Source of the DNA: RPQJ01 sp963732375
GTDB taxonomy: Bacteria; Pseudomonadota; Gammaproteobacteria; Steroidobacterales; Steroidobacteraceae
Reading direction: 5' to 3'
Assembly (NCBI GenBank): GCA_963732375.1
Contig: CAVSZE010000014.1
Location: 157,354 to 221,353, forward strand
DNA length: 64,000 bases
The notes beneath the pieces were generated by a model. The model saw only the letters and a program-made list of their open reading frames with translations. It did not search any database and was not told where the DNA came from. Below, piece by piece: positions 25,141-33,836 of the stretch; the stretch's first letter is position 1, and the number at the start of each line of letters is the position of its first letter. Both the position numbers and the translations under genes were made by a program.

Positions 25141-26055
25141 TTACTTCCGGCAGAGCTTGATGTCGCCGTTCAGGGACTTGATGCGGACCCGGGCCGACCC
25201 ATTGCCCTCGCTGAAGCGCAGTTCCTTGCCCGGCGTGTATTCGCTGGTGGAGACCGGCTTCGGACCGAAGCAGTTGTGGATGTCGCCGCTGAATGTCGAG
25301 ATGTCGTACTCCGCATCCACACCGCCGACCATGTTCAATCGAACGTCGCCGGAAATGGTCTCTGCGTCGAACTTGCCGTCGCCCGCCAGTCGCATCGCCA
25401 GCGTGAGGTCGCCGCTGGTCGAGCGCAGGCGCGAACGCTCGGTGACGCCGAGGCCGAGCACCAGGTCGCCGCTCACCGTGCTTGCGTTGACCTCGCCGGA
25501 CACCTTGAGCGCCGTCACGTCGCCGCTCACCGTCGTGATCCCGATCAGTCCTTTCTCGCCGGAGCCGTCGACCGCGACGTTTCCACTCACGCTCTTGCAC
25601 TCGACGTCCTCGCTGCCTGCGACCGTGCGAATGTCGCCGCTGACCGACTGCAGTCGCTGGGCGCCCGTCACACCCTGCGCCGTGATGTCTGCGCTGATCG
25701 TATTCACGGACAGGCTGCTGCCCGCCGGCACGCGGATCACGAGATCGGTGTCGTCGACGTTGTGGGCATTCTTGGGCAGGATGACCTTGATCCGGGTCAC
25801 TTTGTCCTGCGTGGTGAAATCCAGCCGCTCGGTGCCGTCGCCGAGCGTGCCCGTCACCTCGACCTGGGTGCCGTCCCCGCCGGTGACCGTGACCGTCCCG
25901 GAAATGTTGGACACCTCGACCGAGCCGGATGGGTCGGCGGCGGCGGCCTCGTTGATTGGTGTCCCGGCCTGGGACGCTGGGCTCGCGGCAAGCAAGGCGG
26001 CGGCGGCCACCGGCCAGGCGAATCGTGCCGAACGGAAAGTCGCTGAAGTAGTCAT
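25141..26055 (-). CDS. DUF4097-family exported beta-repeat protein
   Basis: A 304-residue protein with a signal peptide (about residues 1-30), then a run of short SGD-centred repeats (VSGDIRT, VSGNVAV, VSGDVTA, VSGDLVL, TSGDLTL, ISGDVRL, FSGDIHN). They recur every 18-25 residues and should form a right-handed beta-helix-like DUF4097 domain. The C-terminus has a lone cysteine pair candidate (FSGDIHNCFG and KLCRK). Function of the family is unknown; it is often found with ECF sigma and anti-sigma genes in envelope-stress operons, as here. It overlaps the preceding gene by four bases. Confidence 0.8.
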   Translation of the reverse strand: MTTSATFRSARFAWPVAAAALLAASPASQAGTPINEAAAADPSGSVEVSNISGTVTVTGGDGTQVEVTGTLGDGTERLDFTTQDKVTRIKVILPKNAHNVDDTDLVIRVPAGSSLSVNTISADITAQGVTGAQRLQSVSGDIRTVAGSEDVECKSVSGNVAVDGSGEKGLIGITTVSGDVTALKVSGEVNASTVSGDLVLGLGVTERSRLRSTSGDLTLAMRLAGDGKFDAETISGDVRLNMVGGVDAEYDISTFSGDIHNCFGPKPVSTSEYTPGKELRFSEGNGSARVRIKSLNGDIKLCRK

Positions 26056-26624
26056 AGCCGAATGTTCTCCTGGCGCGCCGGTACGGACGTGGCGCCTGTC
26101 CTGGTCAACTGGTTCACGCTCGCGATCACGCCGAGTTCGTCCTGGTACGTATTGAGCAGCAGTTCCTCGAGCAACGGGTCACCCGGCTGCCGGGCCAGTG
26201 CCGTGTTGATTTCGTCGGCCGCGCGGCGCATCTCGGCCAGGTTGGCCACGAGCTTCTGCCGGGTCGACGCCGGCATGCTGGACATCCGCTGTTCGAGATC
26301 CGCCGCGAGTTCCCGGCGTGCCGACTCATAGCCCGCGCCGAGGCCGCTCGGCTGCCCGAATGCCGCCCGAACGACCGGCGCGGGTGTCGCGATCCGCGCG
26401 GTCTGCGTGTCATCGCGGCGCAGCAGGCTTGCGGTGATGAGCGAGGACGCGGCAACCAGGATCACGGCCGCTGCCGCCTGCCATGCCCAGGCCGGCCTGC
26501 GGCGACTGGACTGCGATTCCAGCCGTGCCTCGATGGCTGGCCACAGGTCGCGTTCTGGCTCGACCTCGCGAGGCAGCGACCGGAGCATCGCATCGATCCC
26601 GGGATTCGATTCGGATTTTGTCAT
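26052..26624 (-). CDS. Single-pass membrane protein, probable anti-sigma factor
   Basis: A 190-residue protein with a short N-terminal cytoplasmic part (about 45 residues), one membrane helix (WAWQAAAAVILVAASSLITA) and a helical C-terminal domain of about 115 residues. It starts within the ECF sigma stop (ATGA overlap) and ends within the DUF4097 start. Position and topology fit an anti-sigma factor, but no zinc-finger motif is present, so the mode of sigma binding would differ from the zinc type encoded at 8604. The role is inferred from context. Confidence 0.65.
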   Translation of the reverse strand: MTKSESNPGIDAMLRSLPREVEPERDLWPAIEARLESQSSRRRPAWAWQAAAAVILVAASSLITASLLRRDDTQTARIATPAPVVRAAFGQPSGLGAGYESARRELAADLEQRMSSMPASTRQKLVANLAEMRRAADEINTALARQPGDPLLEELLLNTYQDELGVIASVNQLTRTGATSVPARQENIRL

Positions 26625-27250
26625 CGACCGCCCTCCTCGTCGCGCATCCGCTGGCCCAGCAACTGCCGGGCGCGGTGAAGCTGTGCCTTGCAGGTCCCGA
26701 CCGCCACGCCCAGCATGTCCGCCGTCTCCTCGTGCGAATAGCCGTAGATCCCGGCCAGCACCAGCACGTGCCGCGCGCCCGGCGGCAGCCCGGCGATGGC
26801 CGCTTCCACGTCCATTCCGGCACCCGTGTCGCCGACCGAGCCGTCGGGCAACGAGTCGGCGAGTTCATCCTCGATCGACGCGCGCGTGCCAATCTGCTCG
26901 CCGCGGCGGCGTGCCTGCGCCAGCACCGCGTTCACGGCAATACGGTGGATCCAGGTGCCAAAGCTCGCTCGCCCCTCAAAGCGCGGCAGGTTCTTCCAGG
27001 CCTGCACGAATGCCTCCTGGGTACAGTCTTCTGCAGTTTCACGCTGTCCAGTCATCCGCAGGCACAACCCATGAACCTTGCCCGCGTGCAGCCGGTAGAG
27101 CCGCTCGAACGCAGCAGCGGAACCCGCGGCGGCCGATACGACCAGGCCGCGTTCGTCCGCCGCCCGTTTCGCCCGCTCGAATTCACTCTCGTTCTCCGCC
27201 TCCAACAACACGCACCTCGTGGCTGCCACGGCACCCGGCCGTCCGGTCAT
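26621..27250 (-). CDS. ECF RNA polymerase sigma factor (RpoE-like)
   Basis: A sigma factor of about 209 residues if the ATG at 27250 is used; the conserved part starts near GSAAAFERLYRLHAGKVHGL. Region 2 contains ETAEDCTQEAFVQAWKNL and TWIHRIAVNAVLAQARRR. Region 4 ends with the HTH YSHEETADMLGVAVGTCKAQ. The N-terminal 35 residues are not conserved-looking, so a later start is possible. It heads an overlapping sigma, membrane protein, DUF4097 operon, and is divergent from the crotonase gene with 91 bases between. Confidence 0.88.
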   Translation of the reverse strand: MTGRPGAVAATRCVLLEAENESEFERAKRAADERGLVVSAAAGSAAAFERLYRLHAGKVHGLCLRMTGQRETAEDCTQEAFVQAWKNLPRFEGRASFGTWIHRIAVNAVLAQARRRGEQIGTRASIEDELADSLPDGSVGDTGAGMDVEAAIAGLPPGARHVLVLAGIYGYSHEETADMLGVAVGTCKAQLHRARQLLGQRMRDEEGGR

Positions 27251-27341
27251 CGTACACAGACGCCGGCCCGGTCTCGCCGGAAACGCCACCCTCTTGAAGA
27301 CTAAGATGCGCGGGTCGTCAAAATGGTTTGGAGGACGGGAA

Positions 27342-28133
27342 ATGGCAGCGGCGGTTCGTATCGAGCGTGACGGCCCGACGGCCACGGTGATCCTGGATAG
27401 GCCCGGCGTGCGCAACGCGGTGGACCCTGCCACAGCCGCTGCGCTGGCCGCCGCCTTTGCCGACCTCGACCGGGACGAAACCGTCCACGCCATCGTGCTG
27501 TGGGGAGCCGGCGGGACTTTCTGTGCGGGTGCCGACCTGCGGGCCGTTGCCGCAGGCTGGGATCCCTCGAGCCTTCGGCCGCCGTCGGGGCAGGCTGGCG
27601 ACCGGTTCGGGCCCATGGGGCCGACTCGGATGGAAATCGACAAGCCCGTGATCGCTGCCGTCGCAGGCCACGCCGTTGCCGGCGGCCTGGAACTCGCACT
27701 GTGGTGCGACCTCAGGGTCGTGGAAGCGGATGCCGTATTCGGCGTGTTCTGCCGCCGCTGGGGCGTGCCGCTCATCGACGGCGGCACGGTGCGGTTGCCG
27801 CGACTGGTCGGCGAGAGCCGGGCGCTCGACCTGATCCTGACCGGCCGCGCGGTGTGCGCGGCGGAGGCCCTCGAGATCGGACTCGCCAACCGCGTGGTGC
27901 CGAACGGCCAGTCGCGGGTGGCGGCCCTGGCGCTGGCCCACCAGCTGGCCGCACTGCCCCAGCGCTGCCTGCGGTCGGACCGGCGCCGCGCCCGGCAGCA
28001 ATGGGGACTGACGCAGGCGGACGCCCTGGCCGGGGAATTCGCGTCAGGACTCGCCGTCTTGACCAGCGGCGAGTCCGCGGCAGGCGCCAGCCAATTTGTC
28101 GGCGGCGCCGGCCGCGGCGGCAAGCCCGCCTAG
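27342..28133 (+). CDS. Enoyl-CoA hydratase/isomerase (crotonase) family protein
   Basis: A 263-residue crotonase-fold enzyme. The oxyanion-hole blocks are visible: GAGGTFCAGADLRAVAAG (first Gly-Ala) and IAAVAGHAVAGGLELALWCD (second). The position that is catalytic Glu in hydratases lies in WGVPLIDGGTVRLPR; it reads VPLIDGG instead of the usual GLxPxxG form. Hydratase activity is therefore uncertain, and isomerase or another crotonase chemistry is possible. GGAGG stands eight bases before the ATG at 27342, supporting that start over the upstream frame. Confidence 0.85.
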   Translation: MAAAVRIERDGPTATVILDRPGVRNAVDPATAAALAAAFADLDRDETVHAIVLWGAGGTFCAGADLRAVAAGWDPSSLRPPSGQAGDRFGPMGPTRMEIDKPVIAAVAGHAVAGGLELALWCDLRVVEADAVFGVFCRRWGVPLIDGGTVRLPRLVGESRALDLILTGRAVCAAEALEIGLANRVVPNGQSRVAALALAHQLAALPQRCLRSDRRRARQQWGLTQADALAGEFASGLAVLTSGESAAGASQFVGGAGRGGKPA

Positions 28134-28146
28134 CGGCAACGAAAAC

Positions 28147-28161
28147 AGGTGCCAGGCACCT
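28147..28161. repeat. 15-bp perfect palindrome AGGTGCC-A-GGCACCT
   Basis: AGGTGCC (28147-28153), one central A, GGCACCT (28155-28161), then TATTTATTTC. It lies between the convergent stops of the crotonase and M20 genes. It may serve as a bidirectional terminator. Its sequence also looks like a dispersed intergenic palindrome of the REP type. Only one copy is seen in this window. Confidence 0.6.
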
Positions 28162-28163
28162 AT

Positions 28164-29480
28164 TTATTTCTGGCGGCCGCCGCCCTGCAGGAAGTCCACG
28201 GTCACGCCGAGCATGGCGCGGAGTCCGAGTTCGAGCCCGCTTTCGTCGATGAAGAACTTCGGCGAGTGGTTGCTGGGCGCCTTGGACGCATCCTGCCCTG
28301 CCGGCGTAATTCCGACGAAGAAGTACAGGCTGGGCACGCGCTCGCCGAAGAACGAGAAGTCCTCCGCGCCGGTGACGAACGGGATCTCGATCACGTTGCC
28401 GGGGCCAGCCGCGCGCTCCAGCGCCGGCAGCATTTGCGCGGTGAGCTTCGGGTCGTTGAACGTGACCGGGTCGTTGTCCTCGCCGATCTCTACCTCGGCC
28501 GTCGCGCCGCTCGAGGCCGCGATGTCCTTGGAGGTGCGCGTGATGCCGTCGATGATCTGCTGGCGCACGGCCGGATCGAAGGTGCGGAACGTGCCGATCA
28601 TTTCCACGCTGTCGGGAATGATGTTGTTCCTGATGCCGCCGTTGATCGCGCCCACCGAGACGACCGCAGGATTGCGCGTGATATCGATCTGGCGGCTCAC
28701 CAGCGTCTGCAGCCCCATGACGATCTGCGAGGCGGCGACGATCGGGTCGACACCGCCCCAGGGACGCGAGCCGTGGGTCTGCTCACCCTTCACCGTGATG
28801 GTGAAGCGGTCCGCCGCGGCCATGAAGGGGCCGGACCGGTAGCCGATCTTGCCGACATTGAGCGTTGAGAAGACGTGCAGGCCGAACGCTGCATCCGGCT
28901 TGGGGTTGTCGAAGATGCCTTCCTCGAGCATCAGGTATGCGCCGCCGCGCGTTCCGTCCGGCGTCCCCTCCTCTGCCGGCTGGAAGACGAAAATCACCGT
29001 TCCGGGCAGGTCCTGCCGCATTGACGCCAGCGCCGTCGCCGTCGCCATCAGGATCGCCGTGTGCGAGTCATGGCCGCAGGCGTGCATCACGCCGACCTTC
29101 TGGCCACGGTACTCGGAGGTAACGGTCGACTTGAACGGCAAGTCCACCATCTCGGTGACGGGCAACGCGTCCATGTCGGCACGCAACGCGACCACCGGGC
29201 CCGGCTTGCCGCCCTTCAGCACGCCGACCACGCCGGTGCGCGCGACGCCGGTGCGAACCTCGATACCCAGCGACTTCAGGTGCTCAGCGACGATCTTCGC
29301 AGTGCGAGTCTCGCTGTTGCTGAGTTCCGGGTGCTGGTGGAAGTCGCGCCGCCACGTGATCAACTGCGGCTGCAGCGACTTGGCCGCCTGGTCGAGCTGC
29401 GTCTCGGTGATCTCGGCACGCGCCGGGCCAACGGCAAGCGCCAGCAGGGCGACAGCGGCGGCAGTGGAAACTCGGGTCAT
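28164..29480 (-). CDS. M20-family amidohydrolase, exported
   Basis: A 438-residue metallopeptidase/amidohydrolase with a signal peptide (MTRVSTAAAVALLALAVGPARA). RRDFHQHPELS near residue 45, MHACGHDSHTA and QPAEEG provide the family's metal ligands and catalytic Glu. The dimerisation domain starts near THGSRPWGG. Relatives hydrolyse N-acyl or N-carbamoyl amino acids and aminoacyl conjugates such as hippurate. The substrate here is unknown. GGAG seven bases upstream supports the ATG at 29480. It is divergent from a gamma-glutamyltransferase, so the two may act together on periplasmic amino-acid conjugates. Confidence 0.9.
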   Translation of the reverse strand: MTRVSTAAAVALLALAVGPARAEITETQLDQAAKSLQPQLITWRRDFHQHPELSNSETRTAKIVAEHLKSLGIEVRTGVARTGVVGVLKGGKPGPVVALRADMDALPVTEMVDLPFKSTVTSEYRGQKVGVMHACGHDSHTAILMATATALASMRQDLPGTVIFVFQPAEEGTPDGTRGGAYLMLEEGIFDNPKPDAAFGLHVFSTLNVGKIGYRSGPFMAAADRFTITVKGEQTHGSRPWGGVDPIVAASQIVMGLQTLVSRQIDITRNPAVVSVGAINGGIRNNIIPDSVEMIGTFRTFDPAVRQQIIDGITRTSKDIAASSGATAEVEIGEDNDPVTFNDPKLTAQMLPALERAAGPGNVIEIPFVTGAEDFSFFGERVPSLYFFVGITPAGQDASKAPSNHSPKFFIDESGLELGLRAMLGVTVDFLQGGGRQK

Positions 29481-29645
29481 CGCATTCTCCGGGGACCGTG
29501 AAAGGCGCGAAGAATAGCCTGATCCGGGCGCACAAGGGCAACGGAACGCGTTCCGCATGCAGGGTCGTATACTGCCTCCACCCCAGGACGGGTCCGGCGT
29601 ATGGATTCCCGCGCCGGCAGGAAGCAACCTCGGTAGCCAGCACGC

Positions 29646-31547
29646 ATGAACACATGCCGCATCGCGCCCGCCCTCCTCGTCGCAGCAGCCACGCTCATGA
29701 CTCAAATCCCAGCAGCACTTGGCCAGTCGGCCACGCCGATCGCGACCCAGTCCCTCGCCAAGACGCAGAAGCCACCGCTACATGGCAGCCACTGGATGGC
29801 GATCACCGGCAAGCCGCTCGCGGCCACCGCTGGCGCGATTGTCTTCCAGCGCGGCGGGAACGCGGTGGATGCGGCCTGCGCGATGATCGCGGCGACATCG
29901 ACGATGTGGGACACGCTATCCTGGGGCGGTGAGACCCAGGCGCTGGTCTACGATCCGCGGTCGAAGAAGGTCATCGCCATCAACGGCCTCGGCGTCGCGC
30001 CCACCGGCGCCACGCCGGAGTTCTACCGGTCGAAGGGCTACGAATTCCCGCCTGAATACGGACCGCTCGCGGCACTCACGCCCGGTACGCCCGGTGGCCT
30101 GATGCTGATGCTCGAGGAGTTCGGCACGCTGTCGCTGGCCGAGGTGCTGGCGCCCGCGATCGAACTCGCCGACGGCTATCCCATCGACGCCGAGACGGCC
30201 GACAAGATCGAGAAATTCAAGGACAAGCTGAAGCAGTGGCCGTACTCGAAGCGCGTCATGCTGCCGCACCTGGGCGAGGCTCGCGAGGCGCCGCATGCGG
30301 GCGAGATATTCCGGCAGCCGGAACTCGCCGTGACGCTGCGCAGGCTCGTCGAGGCCGAGAGCCAGGCACTGGCCGCGGGAAAATCCAGGAAGGAAGCGAT
30401 CCACGCGGCCTACGAGCGCTTCTACCGCGGTGACATCGCCGAGGAGTTCGTGCGCGGCGTGAAGGAACAGGGCGGGCTCATCACGCTCGAGGACCTCGCG
30501 AACTGGCGCCCGCTGCTCGAAGAGCCGCTGCACACGAATTATCGCGGCGTCGAGGTCTACAAGCTCGATACCTGGACGCAGGGTCCGGCGTTGCTGCAGT
30601 CGCTCAACATCCTCGAGAACTTCGACCTGCGCGGCCAGGGCTACAACAGCGCGAACTACATCCACACGCTGTACCAGTCGATGAACCTGGCATTCGCCGA
30701 TCGCGATTTCTACTACGGCGACCCGTATTTCCCGCCGCAGGAGCCGCGCACCGGCCTGCTGTCGAAGGAGTACGCGAAGGCTCGGGCAGCGACCATCAAC
30801 CCCGACCGCAACGACGAGCATGCGGGTCCGGGCGATCCTTACCCGTTCCAGGGCGGAACGAACCCGTACGGAGCGCTGCTCGAAAAGCTGCGGACGGGTG
30901 CCGGTGCCGCACAAGCCAGGGACCTCGACGCGCCGCAGTTCGAACAGTTCCAGCAGGGCTTCAAGAGCGGGACGACCAGCGTGGTCGCTGCGGATGCCGC
31001 AGGGTGGCTGGTGTCGGTCACGCCGAGCGGCGGCTGGATCCCGGCCACGATCGCCGGCCGCACCGGCATCGGTCTCAGCCAGCGCATGCAGTCGTTCGTG
31101 CTCGAACCATCCACGAACCCTTACAACGTGCTCGAACCCGGCCAGCGTCCGCGCGTGACGCTGACTCCAAGCATGGCCTTCAAGGACGGGCTGCCGTGGC
31201 TCGCGTTCGCGGTGCAGGGCGGCGACACTCAGGACCAGAACCTGTTGCAGTTCTTCCTGAACGTGCTCGAATTCGGCATGACGCCGCAGGAGGCCAGCGA
31301 AGCGGCGAACTTCAACAGCTTCCAGATGCGGTCTTCGTTCGGCGATCACAAGTCGCAGCCCGGCAGGATCATGCTCTCCGACCAGGTGCCGCAGTGGGTA
31401 CGCAAGGAACTGGTGAAGCGCGGCTACCGGCTCGAATACGAGAGCCGCTCGTCAGGACCGATCAACGCGATCATGCTCGACCACGAGCACGGCTCTATCT
31501 GGGGCGGATCGAGCAACCACGGCGAGGACTACGGCGTCGCCTGGTAG
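29646..31547 (+). CDS. Gamma-glutamyltransferase-family protein
   Basis: A 633-residue exported Ntn-hydrolase precursor with a signal peptide ending near AALG. The large-subunit landmark GGNAVDAACAMIAAT is present. The autoprocessing/catalytic threonine should be Thr443 or Thr444 in SGTTSVVAADAAG; the usual TTHxSVVD reads TTSVV here. The glutamate-binding loop may be altered and a non-glutathione substrate is possible. The C-terminal half has GGDTQDQNLLQFFLN, close to the family 'GGDxQ' motif. It is divergent from an M20 amidohydrolase. The stop is directly followed by the three-copy palindromic repeat. Confidence 0.88.
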   Translation: MNTCRIAPALLVAAATLMTQIPAALGQSATPIATQSLAKTQKPPLHGSHWMAITGKPLAATAGAIVFQRGGNAVDAACAMIAATSTMWDTLSWGGETQALVYDPRSKKVIAINGLGVAPTGATPEFYRSKGYEFPPEYGPLAALTPGTPGGLMLMLEEFGTLSLAEVLAPAIELADGYPIDAETADKIEKFKDKLKQWPYSKRVMLPHLGEAREAPHAGEIFRQPELAVTLRRLVEAESQALAAGKSRKEAIHAAYERFYRGDIAEEFVRGVKEQGGLITLEDLANWRPLLEEPLHTNYRGVEVYKLDTWTQGPALLQSLNILENFDLRGQGYNSANYIHTLYQSMNLAFADRDFYYGDPYFPPQEPRTGLLSKEYAKARAATINPDRNDEHAGPGDPYPFQGGTNPYGALLEKLRTGAGAAQARDLDAPQFEQFQQGFKSGTTSVVAADAAGWLVSVTPSGGWIPATIAGRTGIGLSQRMQSFVLEPSTNPYNVLEPGQRPRVTLTPSMAFKDGLPWLAFAVQGGDTQDQNLLQFFLNVLEFGMTPQEASEAANFNSFQMRSSFGDHKSQPGRIMLSDQVPQWVRKELVKRGYRLEYESRSSGPINAIMLDHEHGSIWGGSSNHGEDYGVAW

Positions 31548-31550
31548 CAG

Positions 31551-31635
31551 CCAGGGGACATTCTCCTTTTTGCGAAGCGCGAAAAAGGAGAATGTCCCCT
31601 GGCTACGCACCGCGCAAAAAGGAGAATGTCCCCTA
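31551..31635. repeat. Three-copy 19-bp intergenic palindromic repeat
   Basis: The unit AGGGGACATTCTCCTTTTT occurs at 31553-31571 on the plus strand and inverted at 31582-31600 and 31616-31634. The first two form a hairpin with 21-base perfect arms (31551-31571 and 31582-31602) and a 10-base GC loop. The third is a direct repeat of the second, 34 bases on. The element fills the whole gap between the convergent GGT-like and hemY genes, and its end supplies the hemY stop codon (31633-31635). Confidence 0.85.
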
Positions 31636-32961
31636 CTCCCTGGCGATGCGCTCGGCGAGCTCGCGGCTATTGCGGGCGCAGTCGTTCATCGCGATGCCGC
31701 GATAGGCGTTGCAATTCAGGTACAGCCCCGGAATCTGCCCTACCCGGGCGAACAACGCGTCTACCGCCGCAACGTGCCCGGGCGCGTAGCTCGGTATACC
31801 CCGGTCCCAGCGCTTCACGAAGGTGACGTCCGGGTCGCGGTCGAGACCCATCGTGGCACGGATACCGCGACGCGCGGTTGCGATCAGCCCCGCGTCATCC
31901 TGGTCCACAAGCTCGGGGTTGCGCTGGCCGCCGATCATAGCGCGGATGCTCTTCGCACCTGCCGGCGCGCGGTCGGGGAAGATACTGCTGTCCCACAACA
32001 CGCCGAGGATCGGTTGCTTCGACGAGGTCGTCGTCAACAGGCCGAAACCGTCGAGCGGGTCCTCGAGCGACCGGTAACCGAAGCCCACGACCGCGATCGG
32101 CGAGTACTTTATGGCCGCCAGGCGCCCGGCGACGTCGGCGTCCAGCGACGCGAGCATCTCGGCGGCGGCGAACGACGTAGCGCAGACCACGACTCGATCC
32201 ACATCGGTCGTGCCCTTCGATGTATTGAGCCGATAGCCGCTGCCCTGTCGCTCGATCGAGAGTACCGGCTCATCGTAGTGCCATTCGGCCGGCGTGACGG
32301 CCACCAGGTGCCGGATCAGCGTGCTGATACCTCCCCTGGTGCTGGTGAGCACGCCGCCGGGCCCAGCTTCCTTCTTGCGCTTCGCGAGCATGCCGCGGAA
32401 CAGTCCTCCGTAATCACGCTCGAGCGCGACGATCAACGGGAACGCGGCCTTGACCGAAATCCTGTCCGGCGTCGAACCGTAGATGCCCGCAGACATCGCG
32501 TCCAGGAATACGTTGGTGAATGCCGGCCCCAGCCTGCGGTCGCCGAATTCGCGCAGGCTCTCGTCCACGCCATCACGCCGCGCCGGAACGAAGAACTCGC
32601 CCAGCATCCGCAGCTTCTGCGGAAGAGTCATCAGCTTCGAGCGTGCGAACAGGCTCCCCGACTCCGGCATGCGGTGCAGGCCGTCGGTGTAGATGTAGCG
32701 CTTGCGCGCCAGGTCGGAGCTCGGAAGCAACAGCGCCGACGCGCCCGAGTCCTCGACCAGCTTCAGGCAGTCGGGCTTGTTGGTCAGGAAGCCGTTGCCG
32801 CCGGCCTCGAAACGGAACCCCTGGACTTCCTCCGTGTGCAGGGCTCCACCCGGCAGCGACGAGGCCTCGAAAATCGAGAGTTCCGCATCAGGCATCGCCC
32901 GGTTCAGGTAGAACGCGGTTGCAAGACCACTGAGACCCGCTCCTACGATGCCAATTCGCAT
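31633..32961 (-). CDS. hemY: Protoporphyrinogen oxidase (HemY type)
   Basis: A 442-residue FAD enzyme that oxidises protoporphyrinogen IX to protoporphyrin IX with oxygen, the penultimate step of haem synthesis. The Rossmann motif IGIVGAGLSGLATAFYL is at the N-terminus. SIFEASSLPGGALHTEE, RFEAGGNGFLTNKPD and the C-terminal GLYLNCNAYRGIAMNDC match the oxygen-dependent HemY/PPOX family. ATG 32961 has AAGGA seven bases upstream and is preferred over the ATG at 32985. The stop codon lies inside the intergenic repeat. Confidence 0.88.
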   Translation of the reverse strand: MRIGIVGAGLSGLATAFYLNRAMPDAELSIFEASSLPGGALHTEEVQGFRFEAGGNGFLTNKPDCLKLVEDSGASALLLPSSDLARKRYIYTDGLHRMPESGSLFARSKLMTLPQKLRMLGEFFVPARRDGVDESLREFGDRRLGPAFTNVFLDAMSAGIYGSTPDRISVKAAFPLIVALERDYGGLFRGMLAKRKKEAGPGGVLTSTRGGISTLIRHLVAVTPAEWHYDEPVLSIERQGSGYRLNTSKGTTDVDRVVVCATSFAAAEMLASLDADVAGRLAAIKYSPIAVVGFGYRSLEDPLDGFGLLTTTSSKQPILGVLWDSSIFPDRAPAGAKSIRAMIGGQRNPELVDQDDAGLIATARRGIRATMGLDRDPDVTFVKRWDRGIPSYAPGHVAAVDALFARVGQIPGLYLNCNAYRGIAMNDCARNSRELAERIARE

Positions 32962-33184
32962 GATCAGTCCTTGTTCGTGAAACACCCGGTCGGGGCGGCG
33001 GCATTTTCCCTTGCGCGCAGTCCCGCGGCTGTCCGTGTTGACCGAGAGATCCCTGCGGTGTCCGGGGCTTGCACGCGAGATCCGGCACCTGCCCGTGGAC
33101 TCCGGAACATGCAGATGCTACCTCATCGTTCCGTTCCGGCACGCCCGACCCGAATTGCATTTTTCGGCTAGGATTGGGCCCGCC

Positions 33185-33790
33185 ATGCACCAGATACCCC
33201 CGGTAACCCGCGCCCTGCTGATCGCAAATGTCGTGATCTTCGGCCTGCAGCAACTCACCGGCAACCTGTTGATCGTCCCGTTCGCGCTCTGGCCGGTCGC
33301 ATCGCCGCAGTTCCCCGGCGCGCCGTCGTTCCAGCTCTGGCAGCTTCTTACATACGGATTCCTGCACGGCAGCCTGACGCACCTGTTCTTCAACATGTTC
33401 GCGCTGTACATGTTCGGCGGCGAGGTTGAGCGCCTGCTCGGTCAACGGCACTTTCTCATCTACTACCTCGTTTGCGTGGTCGGCGCAGCAGTGGCCCAGG
33501 TCTTCGTGATGGGAAACATGAGCCAGATGCCGGTGCCCACGGTCGGCGCCTCCGGAGGCGTGTTCGGGCTACTGCTGGCATTCGGCCTGGCCTGGCCGCA
33601 CCGGCGGCTGATGCTGCTGTTCCCACCGATACCGATGCCGGCGTGGCTGTTCGTGACGCTCTACGGCGCACTCGAGTTGTACCTGGGCGTTACGGGCTCG
33701 GGCGCCGGCGTTGCTCATTTCGCGCACCTGGGCGGCATGGCCGCGGGATACGCGCTGCTCACCTACTGGCGGCGGCGCCCCAGTCGCTGA
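33185..33790 (+). CDS. Rhomboid-family intramembrane serine protease
   Basis: A 201-residue six-helix membrane protease. The catalytic dyad is Ser123 in GASGGVFG and His181 in FAHLGGMAAG. The oxyanion region HGSLTHLFFNMFALYMFG (His61, His66, Asn70) is intact, so activity is expected. The hydrophobic core begins at residue 8 and the ATG at 33185 fits; the longer upstream frame does not look coding. It precedes folE by 46 bases. A second rhomboid lies 2 kb downstream. Confidence 0.92.
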   Translation: MHQIPPVTRALLIANVVIFGLQQLTGNLLIVPFALWPVASPQFPGAPSFQLWQLLTYGFLHGSLTHLFFNMFALYMFGGEVERLLGQRHFLIYYLVCVVGAAVAQVFVMGNMSQMPVPTVGASGGVFGLLLAFGLAWPHRRLMLLFPPIPMPAWLFVTLYGALELYLGVTGSGAGVAHFAHLGGMAAGYALLTYWRRRPSR

Positions 33791-33836
33791 GCGGGTTACC
33801 CGGCCGAACTGCAACCAACACAAGAGGGAGAAGCCA

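Noticed and set aside
31551..31635. Possible CRISPR array because of three similar units
   Set aside because: Units are partly inverted, spacing is unequal (10 and 15 bases), and no cas gene is nearby; a palindromic intergenic repeat explains it.
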